A stretch of 64,000 bases of DNA from Mogibacterium sp. (GTDB taxonomy: Bacteria > Bacillota > Clostridia > Peptostreptococcales > Anaerovoracaceae): the NCBI GenBank assembly GCA_024403035.1, contig JAKSSP010000004.1, positions 1 through 64,000 of the forward strand, written 5' to 3'. A program made the translations under genes and the position numbers. Below, piece after piece: positions 50,894-58,663 of the stretch. Numbering within the stretch: the stretch's first letter is position 1; every line of letters begins with the position of its first letter. The notes under the pieces were generated by a model that was not told the origin of the DNA, ran no database searches, and saw only the letters and a list, made by a program, of their open reading frames with translations.

Positions 50894-50924
50894 AAAGGGA
50901 TTTGAGATAAAAGAGAGGACTAAA

Positions 50925-51596
50925 ATGACAACTAATGAAATGATGGAAGCTATTAAGGCCAGGCATTCGGTGCGGGCTTATAAGGATATACCTATCGAGC
51001 AGGGAGTGCGCAATCAGCTGAATGAGTTCGTAGACAAATGCAACAGGGAGTCCGGACTGAACATCACCGTGCAGTACGATGACCCTGAGGGATTCGATTC
51101 AAGGCTGGCTCATTACGGCAGCTTCAGGAACGTCAGCAATTACATAGTGCTGAAGGGCAAGAAAGTTGCGGACTTTGACTATGTCTGCGGCTACTACGGC
51201 GAAAAGATAGTGCTTTTCGCACAACATATTGGACTCAACACATGCTGGGCTGCCCTTACATTCAACAAGAAGAAAGTAAAGACACTTATTCCGAAGGATG
51301 AGGCATTCTGCATGGTGATCGCGCTTGGTTATGGCGAGACTCAGGGACATCCGCACAAAGGAAAGAGCCTTCATGATGTGATCGATGTAAAAGGCGGTAT
51401 GCCTGAGTGGTTCGTTGCGGGCGTTGAGGCGGCGCTGCTGGCGCCGACCGCCGTCAATCAGCAGAAATTCGTGTTCTCGCTTGAGGGCGATGAGGCTTCG
51501 GTCAGGGCTAAGGGGTTCGGACCTGAAACAAAGGTGGACCTGGGAATAGTCGCTTATCACTTTGACGTAGCGAGCGGCAGAAAGGTAAGCCATTGA
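50925..51596 (+). CDS. Nitroreductase-family flavoprotein
   Basis: A 223-residue FMN-dependent oxidoreductase. MEAIKARHSVRAYKDIPIE is the typical start, with the phosphate-binding R-x-S-x-R, and AALLAPTAVNQQKFVFSL the C-terminal FMN-binding helix. It reduces nitro compounds, quinones or similar acceptors. GAGAGGA before ATG 50925 fixes the start; the longer upstream frame is a shadow of the DUF3877-like gene. It overlaps the next gene by four bases. Confidence 0.93.
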   Translation: MTTNEMMEAIKARHSVRAYKDIPIEQGVRNQLNEFVDKCNRESGLNITVQYDDPEGFDSRLAHYGSFRNVSNYIVLKGKKVADFDYVCGYYGEKIVLFAQHIGLNTCWAALTFNKKKVKTLIPKDEAFCMVIALGYGETQGHPHKGKSLHDVIDVKGGMPEWFVAGVEAALLAPTAVNQQKFVFSLEGDEASVRAKGFGPETKVDLGIVAYHFDVASGRKVSH

Positions 51597-52132
51597 TAAA
51601 AGGCGCGACCAGAAGACGGACATACAAGGCTATATACAGGCTGCTCGACAGGGTATCGCCTGTGCCGTTTGACTGCGGCACCATCTGCGGCGCGGCCTGC
51701 TGCAATGCGGCTTCTTCCGACGAGGAGATGGGGATAATGCTTCTTCCCGGCGAGGAGAAGATCCACGACAGGAAAGCTGACTGGCTTGAGTGGGAGTCAC
51801 TGAGCTCTGATGAGTACGAGCTTCCGGGAACCTGGAAGGGCAAGATATACTTTGTGAGGTGCAAGACTCCTCCGCATTGTCCAAGGGAGATGCGGCCGAT
51901 CCAGTGCAGGAGTTTTCCGCTGCTGCCTCATTTTAGCGAGGACGGCGAGCTGACTTTAGTCTTCAATGACTACGAATTGCCGTATGCGTGCCCTATGATA
52001 GAAGAAGAGATAGAGCTGGACGAGCGTTTCGTAAAGGCCACTGCGACGGTGTGGAAGCATCTTATACGCGATCCGCTTATCTACGACATGGTGTGGGGCG
52101 AGTCCCGCGCCAGAAAAATGGATGACGAATGA
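51593..52132 (+). CDS. Cysteine-rich protein, YkgJ-like cluster
   Basis: The 179-residue product has cysteines in FDCGTICGAACC near residues 26-37 and in RCKTPPHCPREMRPIQCRSFP near residue 92-112, the C-x(2-3)-C and C-x-x-x-x-Q-C-R-x-[FY]-P patterns of small Fe-S or zinc-binding proteins of the YkgJ type. The start is TTG 51593, overlapping the nitroreductase stop by four bases, and its end overlaps the PfkB gene by four bases, so three genes are coupled. Function unknown. Confidence 0.75.
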   Translation: MIKGATRRRTYKAIYRLLDRVSPVPFDCGTICGAACCNAASSDEEMGIMLLPGEEKIHDRKADWLEWESLSSDEYELPGTWKGKIYFVRCKTPPHCPREMRPIQCRSFPLLPHFSEDGELTLVFNDYELPYACPMIEEEIELDERFVKATATVWKHLIRDPLIYDMVWGESRARKMDDE

Positions 52133-53076
52133 AGGACTTGGATATTGTTTTTATAGGATCTGCGATACTGGATTCGATCATTAAGGGATTCGATCCGGAG
52201 CCCGTCTCTTCTGCCGGATACAGGGCAGAGAGCGGGACGCTTAACGCGGGCGGAGAAGCCGTCAACGGATCTATAGCGGCATCCAAGCTTGGCATGAAGA
52301 CCGCCATTCTTTGCTCGCTCGGAAATGACGACGCGGGCGGCATAATAGAGGCGGATCTTAAAAAGCACGGAGTCGACACGAGCAGGATCGCGAAATCTGA
52401 TGAGCGGCCGACACCTGTGACGACGATATTCGTATCTGAAGACGGCGAGCGCATGTCGATCACAAACAGTGCGCATAAAAACAACTTCCATCCGGAAAGA
52501 TATGAGGCGTCGTTTACGGACGCAAAGGCGATCGTGGTAGGCTCGCTTTTCAGAGCGCCGTTCAATGACGCGCAGGTGGTGAATGACGTCGTCAAGGCAG
52601 CCGCGGCAAATGGTGTGTTGGTTATTGCGGACACCAAGCTTCCTAACTTCGCGGTGCTGAGCCTGGATGATCTCGCGGACTCGCTGCCGTATGTCGACTA
52701 CATCACTCCTAACGAGACTGAGGCCAAGTACTACACCGGCGAGGAAGACCCTGAGAAGATGGCGGATGTCTTCCTGTCTAAGGGAGTCCGCAATGTTATT
52801 ATCAAGCTGGGCGGAAAGGGCTGCTTCTTTAAGAACAGTCAGGAGTCCATATTCATGCCTGCTTTCAGCATCGATACCGTCGACGCGACAGGCGCCGGCG
52901 ACAACTTCCTGGCGGGATTTGCTTCGGAGATAATCCGCGGGGCCGGCATAAAGGACGCGCTGACATTAGGCTGTGCGTGCGGAGCCATCTGCAGTACAGC
53001 TGTTGGCTCTGGTACTTCGCTTAAGGACAGACAGCAGGTACTGGACTTCATAGAACAGAAGGGTAAGGGATATTGA
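52129..53076 (+). CDS. PfkB-family carbohydrate kinase
   Basis: A 315-residue ribokinase-like sugar kinase. SGTLNAGGEAVNGSIAASKLG is the N-terminal PfkB signature area and DTVDATGAGDNFLAGFASEI the C-terminal signature with the catalytic aspartate in GAGDNF. It phosphorylates a sugar or nucleoside. It is four-base-coupled to the cysteine-rich gene and to an EamA transporter, suggesting uptake or salvage of the same compound. Confidence 0.95.
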   Translation: MKDLDIVFIGSAILDSIIKGFDPEPVSSAGYRAESGTLNAGGEAVNGSIAASKLGMKTAILCSLGNDDAGGIIEADLKKHGVDTSRIAKSDERPTPVTTIFVSEDGERMSITNSAHKNNFHPERYEASFTDAKAIVVGSLFRAPFNDAQVVNDVVKAAAANGVLVIADTKLPNFAVLSLDDLADSLPYVDYITPNETEAKYYTGEEDPEKMADVFLSKGVRNVIIKLGGKGCFFKNSQESIFMPAFSIDTVDATGAGDNFLAGFASEIIRGAGIKDALTLGCACGAICSTAVGSGTSLKDRQQVLDFIEQKGKGY

Positions 53077-53948
53077 AAAAGAGTGCGCTTGCTGGTGACG
53101 CGATGATGCTGGCGGCCACCATGATCTTTGGCGCTATGACCATATTCTCAAAGCAGATACTGGCAGAGCTTGAGGTCTTCAACATGGTGGCGCTCAGATT
53201 TCTGATCGCTTTCGCGGTCTGCTTTGCGGTGTTCCACAGACGCTACAAGACAGTAGACAAGGAGACGACCCTGCACGCTTTCGTGCTTGGGACGTTTCTT
53301 TTTATTTCATACTTTTGCATGGTTGAGGGCTGCAAGTACACGACGGCTTCAAACGCCGGATTCATGATGAGCCTGGTGGCGTTCTTCACGCCGCTTATAA
53401 TCTGGGCGCAGGAGAAGATACGGCCTACCGGAAGACAGACGGCGAGCATACTGATCACGCTCTTTGGCGTCGGGCTCATGTGCCTGTCCGGAAGGCTCAC
53501 GCTCAATAAGGGCGATCTGATCTGCGTTTGCTGCGCGTTCTTCTACGCCTTCCAGATGCTGTATACCGAGCGCTACGCGAAGAAGCACGACCCTATAGTG
53601 CTGGGCACGTTCCAGCTGATATTCGTATCGGTCTACGCGTTCATTTTCTCGTTTGCGCTGGAGGACAGCTTCAGACTGCCGCAGAGCCCGGCCGGCTGGG
53701 GACAGCTTATGTATCTGGCGCTTGGCTGCGGCGCTCTTGGATTCATCCTGCAGACCGCGGCGGAGAAATACAGCTCGGCAGATCACGCGACCATCATCTA
53801 TGCGTCGCAGCCGGTATTCGTTGCGATATTCTCGTATCTGATGCTGGCCGAGCCTATATCGCTCAGGCAGATAGCGGGTATAATAATCGTATTCATAGGT
53901 GTGCTGATCACAGTAAAGACGGATGGGGAACTGCCGGATGAAACATAA
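53073..53948 (+). CDS. EamA/DMT-family transporter
   Basis: A 291-residue membrane protein with ten hydrophobic segments in two EamA repeats; ATMIFGAMTIFSKQILAEL begins helix 1, and TTASNAGFMMSLVAFFTPLI and YSSADHATIIYASQPVFVAIF are the family blocks. The start is TTG 53073, overlapping the PfkB stop by four bases. Its partner relation with the kinase is suggested by coupling only. Confidence 0.93.
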   Translation: MKKSALAGDAMMLAATMIFGAMTIFSKQILAELEVFNMVALRFLIAFAVCFAVFHRRYKTVDKETTLHAFVLGTFLFISYFCMVEGCKYTTASNAGFMMSLVAFFTPLIIWAQEKIRPTGRQTASILITLFGVGLMCLSGRLTLNKGDLICVCCAFFYAFQMLYTERYAKKHDPIVLGTFQLIFVSVYAFIFSFALEDSFRLPQSPAGWGQLMYLALGCGALGFILQTAAEKYSSADHATIIYASQPVFVAIFSYLMLAEPISLRQIAGIIIVFIGVLITVKTDGELPDET

Positions 53949-53964
53949 AGGAAAGGAATTGAAT

Positions 53965-54363
53965 ATGCACATTTTGGGGAGGTGGCCCTTGGTCCAGGTC
54001 ATGGTACTTATCATGGCAGCTGTTTTCATCCTGGGCGCCTGCGGCGCGAGCTACAAACAGATCTCTCAGGACGAAGCCATGAAGATCATGGAGGAAGAGA
54101 CCGGCTATCTTATAGTGGATGTACGCAGGCCGGATGAGTTTGCTGAAGGGCACATCGAAGGCGCCATCAACGTTCCGAACGAGGAGATCGCAGACGAGAT
54201 GCCTGAAAAACTGCCGGATAAGGATCAGCTGCTGCTGGTGTATTGCCGTACGGGAAGACGCAGCAAAGAGGCTTCGGCTAAACTGGCAAAGATCGGATAC
54301 ACAAACATCCATGAGATCGGCGGTATCAATACCTGGCCGGGGACCATAGCGACAGGGGACTAG
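53965..54363 (+). CDS. Rhodanese-domain lipoprotein
   Basis: The 132-residue product has a lipoprotein signal with lipobox LGAC (Cys near residue 26) and one rhodanese domain: YLIVDVRRPDEFAEGHIEGAINVPNEEI and the active-site loop VYCRTGRRS with the catalytic cysteine. It works outside the membrane, in sulfur transfer or redox. GGAAAGGAA lies before ATG 53965; an in-frame ATG at 53923 falls inside the preceding gene. Confidence 0.9.
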   Translation: MHILGRWPLVQVMVLIMAAVFILGACGASYKQISQDEAMKIMEEETGYLIVDVRRPDEFAEGHIEGAINVPNEEIADEMPEKLPDKDQLLLVYCRTGRRSKEASAKLAKIGYTNIHEIGGINTWPGTIATGD

Positions 54364-54392
54364 AGGGCTGGAATAAAGAGAGGACTGAAGGA

Positions 54393-55265
54393 ATGAAAAA
54401 AGGACTGATAATGGAAGGCGGAGCCATGCGGGGGCTTTTCACCTGCGGAGTGCTGGATGTCTTCCTGGAGAATGAAATAACTTTTGACGGCGCCGCCGGT
54501 ATATCTGCCGGGGCTGTACTTGGCTGCAATTTCAAGTCGCACCAGATCGGCAGGCCTCTTAGATACAATAAGAAATACAGCAAGGATCCGCGCTACTGCA
54601 GCTTCAAGTCTCTTATAAAGACAGGCGACCTTTACGGCGAACAGTTCTGTTACCACGAGCTTCCGGAGGTGCTGGATCCGTTTGATAACGAGACGTTCAC
54701 AAATGATCCGCTGAATTTCTATGTCGGCGCATCGGACATCGAGACCGGAGAGGCGGTATTCCACAAGTGCTATGACGGAAGGGATGAGGACCTCAAATGG
54801 ATGAGAGCCTCGGCTTCGATGCCGGTAGTATCAAGGATAGTCGAAATAGATGGCAGAAAGCTTCTGGACGGCGGCATAGTCTGCCCGGTCCCGTACGAAT
54901 TCATGGAAAGCATGGGATACGACAGAAATATCATCATCTTGACGCAGCCGGAGGACTTCGTAAAGGAGAAAGCAAAGACGCTGCCGCTTATCCGTGTAGC
55001 TCTTCATAAATATCCGGCGATAGTCAAGGCGATGGCGAAGCGGCACGATGTATATAACCTTCAGATGGAGGAGATAAAAGAGCGCGAGAGGAAAGGCGAG
55101 GCACTGGTCATCAGGCCGAGTGAAGCGCTTGGCATCAGCCGCACGGAGAAAGAGCCAGATGAGCTCGAGCGGGTATATCAGGAAGGGCGCAGGATCGCGA
55201 CCGAGAGGCTCGCCGAGATAAGGGAGTTCCTCCAGATCAAAGAACCGGAGATCTCGGAAAGATGA
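54393..55265 (+). CDS. Patatin-like phospholipase
   Basis: A 290-residue patatin-fold hydrolase. LIMEGGAMRGLFTCG gives the oxyanion GGxxRG, AAGISAGAVLG the nucleophile GxSxG, and KLLDGGIVCPVP the catalytic aspartate DGG. It cleaves acyl chains of lipids. GAGAGGACTG precedes the ATG. A region of relics without intact genes follows. Confidence 0.95.
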   Translation: MKKGLIMEGGAMRGLFTCGVLDVFLENEITFDGAAGISAGAVLGCNFKSHQIGRPLRYNKKYSKDPRYCSFKSLIKTGDLYGEQFCYHELPEVLDPFDNETFTNDPLNFYVGASDIETGEAVFHKCYDGRDEDLKWMRASASMPVVSRIVEIDGRKLLDGGIVCPVPYEFMESMGYDRNIIILTQPEDFVKEKAKTLPLIRVALHKYPAIVKAMAKRHDVYNLQMEEIKERERKGEALVIRPSEALGISRTEKEPDELERVYQEGRRIATERLAEIREFLQIKEPEISER

Positions 55266-55401
55266 TCCTGGTGAATCAAAGTGATGATCCTGGAGAATGG
55301 ATGAGAGGGTGTAGTATTTCAGAAATGATCCTCCAAGATACACCCAAACCATAGGTTTATGAGTAAATTACCTATTCAAAATACTAAATGGTGTAGCACC
55401 A

Positions 55402-55518
55402 ATGAGCATGGACGTCATGGGCATCAAGCAGGAGGAGCTAATTGAAGGCGTGGAGATGGCGGGCGTAGGTACCTATCTCGGCGAAGCGGACGACTCAAAT
55501 GTTAATCTCTTTATCTGA
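55402..55518 (+). pseudogene. C-terminal scrap of a DsrE/DsrF-like protein
   Basis: A 38-codon frame encodes SMDVMGIKQEELIEGVEMAG and GTYLGEADDSNVNLFI, the conserved end of DsrE/DsrF-like small sulfur-handling proteins (M-S-M-D-x-x-G and a final L-F-I). The N-terminal half with its cysteine is missing. ATG 55402 is internal to the normal family. Relic. Confidence 0.65.
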
Positions 55519-55607
55519 TTAATTGGATATGCTGGATATTTTTTTTCTAACCGAGGATCGTTAGATCGTGGGCTGGGAACCCTGGTCATCAATGAGGATA
55601 CGCAAAC

Positions 55608-55718
55608 TTCCGGTATCTTAAATTGTATGAACCTGCCGAGCCGGTGCACATCCCGGAAGGAAAATATTGTACCCGGGAGCATGAGAGTCTTAAGCTCTCC
55701 AACGGTAAATGGATGTGA
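55608..55718 (+). pseudogene. Scrap of a CHC2/DUF3991-type mobile-element protein
   Basis: A short open stretch encodes FRYLKLYEPAEPVH, EGKYCTREHESLKLSNGKWM and then a stop. It matches the N-terminal zinc-finger region of DUF3991/Toprim proteins of conjugative elements, which contain Y-C-T-R-E-H-D-S-L-K-I-S-N-G-K-W. The rest is missing. It is the only clear trace of a transferable element in the window. Confidence 0.65.
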
Positions 55719-55860
55719 CGATTGCATGGTTTTGAGGTGCGTCGGCGCCCGATTATCCGGTAAAGGTGAAATGGAAGTCATCCCTGACAGATTATCGATA
55801 AATCGGGATGTAATCAGATATTTTGTGATCAAAAATATTTAAAAATTTTTTAAAAAAGTG

Positions 55861-55891
55861 TTGACTGTCCACTGGCGGACAGCAGTAACAT
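55861..55891 (+). promoter_or_regulatory. MerR-type promoter for desulfoferrodoxin-ferritin
   Basis: TTGACT (55861-55866) and TAACAT (55886-55891) are 19 bases apart. CTGTCC (55865-55870) and GGACAG (55877-55882) form a perfect inverted repeat with a six-base centre, overlapping the -35 and the spacer. This is the layout of MerR-activated promoters such as the mercury-resistance promoter. A MerR gene lies just downstream on the other strand (56916-57740). Confidence 0.72.
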
Positions 55892-55957
55892 CCAGTCAGA
55901 CTAAAGGAAAGGGACCCTACATCCCTAGAAGAAGGTGCCATAAAGGAGGTGAATATT

Positions 55958-56341
55958 ATGGAACTTAAATTCTACAGATGCGAACATTGCGGAAATATTG
56001 TTGCAATGGTAAAGGCCAGTGGCGTACGTGTTGTATGCTGCGGCGACGAAATGAAGGAACTGGTTGCTAACACAACTGACGGTGCTCACGAAAAGCACGT
56101 TCCTGTATGTGAGATCAGGGACAATATGATCCGCGTAAGAGTGGGTGAAGATGATCACCCGATGGAGCCGGACCACTACATTCAGTGGATCGCTGTTCAG
56201 ACTTCCGGTGGCAATCAGCGCAAATGCCTGAAGGCCGGGGATGCTCCTGAAGCCTGTTTCGCTCTCTGTGAGGGTGACGTTGTGGAGGCTGTATATGAGT
56301 ACTGTAATCTTCACGGCCTGTGGAAAGCGGACGTGAAATGA
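55958..56341 (+). CDS. dfx: Desulfoferrodoxin (superoxide reductase)
   Basis: A 127-residue two-iron superoxide reductase. The N-terminal desulforedoxin centre has CEHC and a later CC pair (VVCCGDEM). The catalytic centre has the glutamate and histidine in EKHVPV, the histidines in DDHPMEPDHYIQWI, and the C-x-x-H in YCNLHGLWK. It reduces superoxide to hydrogen peroxide without making oxygen, as suits an anaerobe. AAAGGAGGT fixes ATG 55958; the upstream GTG 55949 overlaps that site. Confidence 0.97.
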   Translation: MELKFYRCEHCGNIVAMVKASGVRVVCCGDEMKELVANTTDGAHEKHVPVCEIRDNMIRVRVGEDDHPMEPDHYIQWIAVQTSGGNQRKCLKAGDAPEACFALCEGDVVEAVYEYCNLHGLWKADVK

Positions 56342-56355
56342 AGGAGGTGAGTCCG

Positions 56356-56844
56356 GTGCTGAATAAGAAGCTGATCGATTTGATCAATTTACAGATAAAC
56401 AAGGAGCTTGAATCTGCGTATATATATCTTGATTTCACAAATTATTTCACTGAAAGAGGATTGAATGGTTTTGCGCATTGGTACAAGGTTCAGGCTGAGG
56501 AGGAAATCGAACATGCTGAAAAGTTTATGGCCTTCCTGCATGATGAGAACGACAAGGTCAGGCTGATGGCTATAGACAAAGCCGAATGTCCGTGCACCGA
56601 TGATCTGGAAGTTCTTAAGAGCGGCCTGAAGAATGAGATGTACATAACCGAACTCATCAATGATCTTTATGGCGAGGCTGAGAAGATGAATGACTACAGA
56701 ACGCTGCGATTCCTTGACTGGTTCATAAATGAGCAGGCAGAAGAGGAGAAAAATGCAAATGAACTCATCAGCAGATATGAGCTGTTTGCGAAGGATTGCT
56801 CAGCCGGACTTTATCAATTGGATAAGGAGCTCGGCGAAAGATAG
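56356..56844 (+). CDS. ftnA: Ferritin (non-heme iron storage)
   Basis: A 162-residue bacterial ferritin. Ferroxidase ligands appear in ELESAYIY (E), EEEIEHAEKFM (E-x-x-H) and FINEQAEEEKNA (E). The start is GTG 56356, eight bases after GGAGG (56343-56347); the earlier in-frame start lies within the desulfoferrodoxin gene. It forms a 24-mer storing iron and consuming peroxide or oxygen, complementing superoxide reductase in one operon. Confidence 0.95.
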   Translation: MLNKKLIDLINLQINKELESAYIYLDFTNYFTERGLNGFAHWYKVQAEEEIEHAEKFMAFLHDENDKVRLMAIDKAECPCTDDLEVLKSGLKNEMYITELINDLYGEAEKMNDYRTLRFLDWFINEQAEEEKNANELISRYELFAKDCSAGLYQLDKELGER

Positions 56845-56864
56845 AAAAAGATAAATACGGGCAA

Positions 56865-56909
56865 AAATCCCGATCCGGTACTGATAAAGTATCTGATCGG
56901 GATTTATTA
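56865..56909. terminator. Bidirectional terminator between ferritin and merR
   Basis: AAATCCCGATC (56865-56875) pairs perfectly with GATCGGGATTT (56895-56905) and A/T runs flank it, so it can end the ferritin transcript and the convergent MerR transcript. Confidence 0.85.
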
Positions 56910-56915
56910 TTGGTG

Positions 56916-57740
56916 CTATTTGATCGGCAGCATAATCCTTGTTAGATATCTCTCCTTGGGAATGTCCAGTCCGAGGTGCGGGCCGACCATTGATATAAGG
57001 AAGAGCGGACCGGTCGCTTCGAGGCTGTGCTGCTCGACCTCATCCTTTAGCTTCTGAATAATGTCGTTCATTGGAATTCGAGGACCATGGACAAGTATGG
57101 ACAGTACCCGCTGTCGCGGACTCATGATGACAGCAGGGTCCGGCTTTTCAGGCATCTCGGCAAGAGGGATATATCCGATGTATTCGCGCTCATCCTCGAT
57201 AGATGCACCTTTGGCCAAATCCTCCCATGGCGTTGTGATAAACAGAGGTCTGGTCGTTGAAAGGACGTACTTTTTCGCAACTATATCGTTTATCTGTTCA
57301 ATGAAGAGTTCCCTGTGATGATCGTAGTACGATAAGGAATGGATCATTTTTTTCGTATGACAGGGAACGGCAGGAGAATAAACATATTCTATCTCAAGGC
57401 CGTGGTCTTCAGACATTCTCAGTTCCATTTCCCTAAGGAAATAGAAAATGTCGGACTGTTTTGCGGAAAGCAGCGAAATGAGATTGGTGTAGTTACCGTT
57501 ATCTTCAAAATAGTCCTTTATCGTTGCATGCGTGAAACCGTAATTGTGAAGCATTAAGATCTGGCGAAGTTTCATCATATCCAGAAATGAGTACATTCTC
57601 TTTGTCCCTGATGCGTCACGTGCGGTTGGAATGAGGATACCTTCATCATGAAGTCTCAAAATGCCGGATCGGCTTGCTCCGCATGCAGACGCAAGCTGAC
57701 TGACTGTGTAAACAGGATCGGCAGCCGGATTGTTTGCCAT
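56916..57740 (-). CDS. MerR-family regulator with GyrI-like effector domain
   Basis: A 274-residue MerR protein. YTVSQLASACGASRSGILRLHDEG is the HTH and wing with an unusual L-H-D in place of the normal Y-x-D, RMYSFLDMMKLRQI completes the DNA-binding part, and the C-terminal half is an effector-binding domain (RPLFITTPWEDL, EYIGYIPLAE, GPLFLISMVGPHLG). AAGGAGGTG precedes ATG. It is convergent with ferritin. It is the natural candidate to act at the MerR-type promoter at 55861. Confidence 0.9.
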   Translation of the reverse strand: MANNPAADPVYTVSQLASACGASRSGILRLHDEGILIPTARDASGTKRMYSFLDMMKLRQILMLHNYGFTHATIKDYFEDNGNYTNLISLLSAKQSDIFYFLREMELRMSEDHGLEIEYVYSPAVPCHTKKMIHSLSYYDHHRELFIEQINDIVAKKYVLSTTRPLFITTPWEDLAKGASIEDEREYIGYIPLAEMPEKPDPAVIMSPRQRVLSILVHGPRIPMNDIIQKLKDEVEQHSLEATGPLFLISMVGPHLGLDIPKERYLTRIMLPIK

Positions 57741-57762
57741 AATGTCACCTCCTTAAGTAGAG

Positions 57763-57771
57763 ATTATACCA
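57763..57771 (-). promoter_or_regulatory. Extended -10 promoter of merR
   Basis: On the minus strand TGG precedes a perfect TATAAT (57768-57763), an extended -10. TTTAAT at the -35 spacing is weak. It lies 23 bases before the ATG of the MerR gene. Confidence 0.65.
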
Positions 57772-57850
57772 AAAGGGCCGTCCTCATTAAAGGAGTTGAG
57801 AAAAGGCAGGACACACTGCTCCACTGGAATATCTTGAGACAGATGTTCTC

Positions 57851-58099
57851 ATGGAGTGCGAGATTTGCCATAAAAAAGAAAACAGCAAGACAAGGTGTGT
57901 GAACGGGCATTATGTATGTAACGATTGTCATACACAAGGGCTTGATTCTATTATCGGATTGTGCATTAAGGAATCTTCAAAGAATCCGATAGCCATTATC
58001 GAAAAAATGATGTCTATGCCATTCTGTCATATGCATGGACCGGAACACCATGTTATGGTCGGGTCTGCTCTGCTGACAGCATATAAGCAGGCAGTATGA
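57851..58099 (+). CDS. DUF5714-like zinc protein, truncated
   Basis: The 82-residue product has ECEICHKKENSKTRCVNGHYVCNDCH, a zinc-binding start, then IAIIEKMMSMPFCHMHGPEHH and VGSALLTAY. These match the first third of DUF5714 proteins (H-G-P-E-H-H-x-L-V-P is their hallmark), which normally continue to about 200 residues with C-G-A motifs. The rest is missing, so it is probably a relic although the frame is intact. After the stop a GCCG/GCGGC hairpin lies near 58127-58142 and nothing else is seen to 58339. Confidence 0.6.
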   Translation: MECEICHKKENSKTRCVNGHYVCNDCHTQGLDSIIGLCIKESSKNPIAIIEKMMSMPFCHMHGPEHHVMVGSALLTAYKQAV

Positions 58100-58339
58100 T
58101 ACTGCTTGGGCTGCTTTTCGGAAGACCGCCGTTTTTGCGGCAGTCACTTCGTTTCCGTTGGATTGAACAACTGACCAACGCCATAGCGCAGGCGGCGATT
58201 TTTACCGGAATACTGTTTCTTTTCTATGTCAGGGAATGTATTTGAAGTAAGCTTTTTGATTGAATACAGAAGGCTTTTATGATGAGTGCTGAAATCAAAT
58301 ATGCCGCTGATGATAAAGGTGACGCAAACGGTCATGCTA

Positions 58340-58348
58340 TGTTACAAT
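58340..58348 (+). promoter_or_regulatory. Extended -10 promoter
   Basis: TGT followed by TACAAT forms an extended -10 element about 30 bases before the hydE stump. The -35 (GGTGAC-like) is weak. Confidence 0.45.
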
Positions 58349-58379
58349 AACAATGATTTATTTTTGCACAGGGGTATTT

Positions 58380-58613
58380 ATGGGAGCACTTCGTCCGTTA
58401 ATAGAGAAGCTTCACAACGAGCGTACACTTGCGCACGGTGAGTTTGTACGCATGCTCGCGGAACGCAACCCCGAAGACAGCGAATACATGAGGTCTTTGG
58501 CGCAGAAAACCGCGATCGACAGCTATGGCCGCGACATCTATCTTCGCGGCCTTATTGAATTCACGAATTATTGCAGAGATGACTGCCTGTACAGCGTCAT
58601 CAGAAATTCTTGA
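58380..58613 (+). pseudogene. hydE: HydE stump (hydrogenase maturase), truncated at its Fe-S motif
   Basis: The frame from ATG 58380 encodes LRPLIEKLHNERTLAHGEF, YGRDIYLRGLIEFTNYCRDDC and then LYSVIRNS and a stop. It matches the N-terminus of HydE, the radical-SAM enzyme that helps build the [FeFe]-hydrogenase cluster. Normal HydE reads C-x-x-x-C-x-x-C at this point and continues for about 270 residues; here the third cysteine position is serine and the protein ends. A start preserved up to the active site is a deletion relic. Confidence 0.8.
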
Positions 58614-58663
58614 TATATACGAGGAATGCTTTTAGGACCGCTTTATGACGGGGGAGGACAGAA

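Larger units (their letters stand above)
55266..55957. other. 692-base region of relics and the desulfoferrodoxin promoter
   Basis: No intact gene is visible. It contains two coding remains (55402-55518 and 55608-55718), a short direct repeat (TGATCCTGG at about 55262 and 55283), an AT-rich tract near 55830-55858 and a MerR-type promoter at 55861-55891. The two remains come from unrelated genes, so the segment has suffered several deletions. Confidence 0.7.

Noticed and set aside
53349..54029. 226-codon minus-strand open frame
   Set aside because: Antisense to the EamA transporter; Arg/Gln/His-rich translation typical of shadows.
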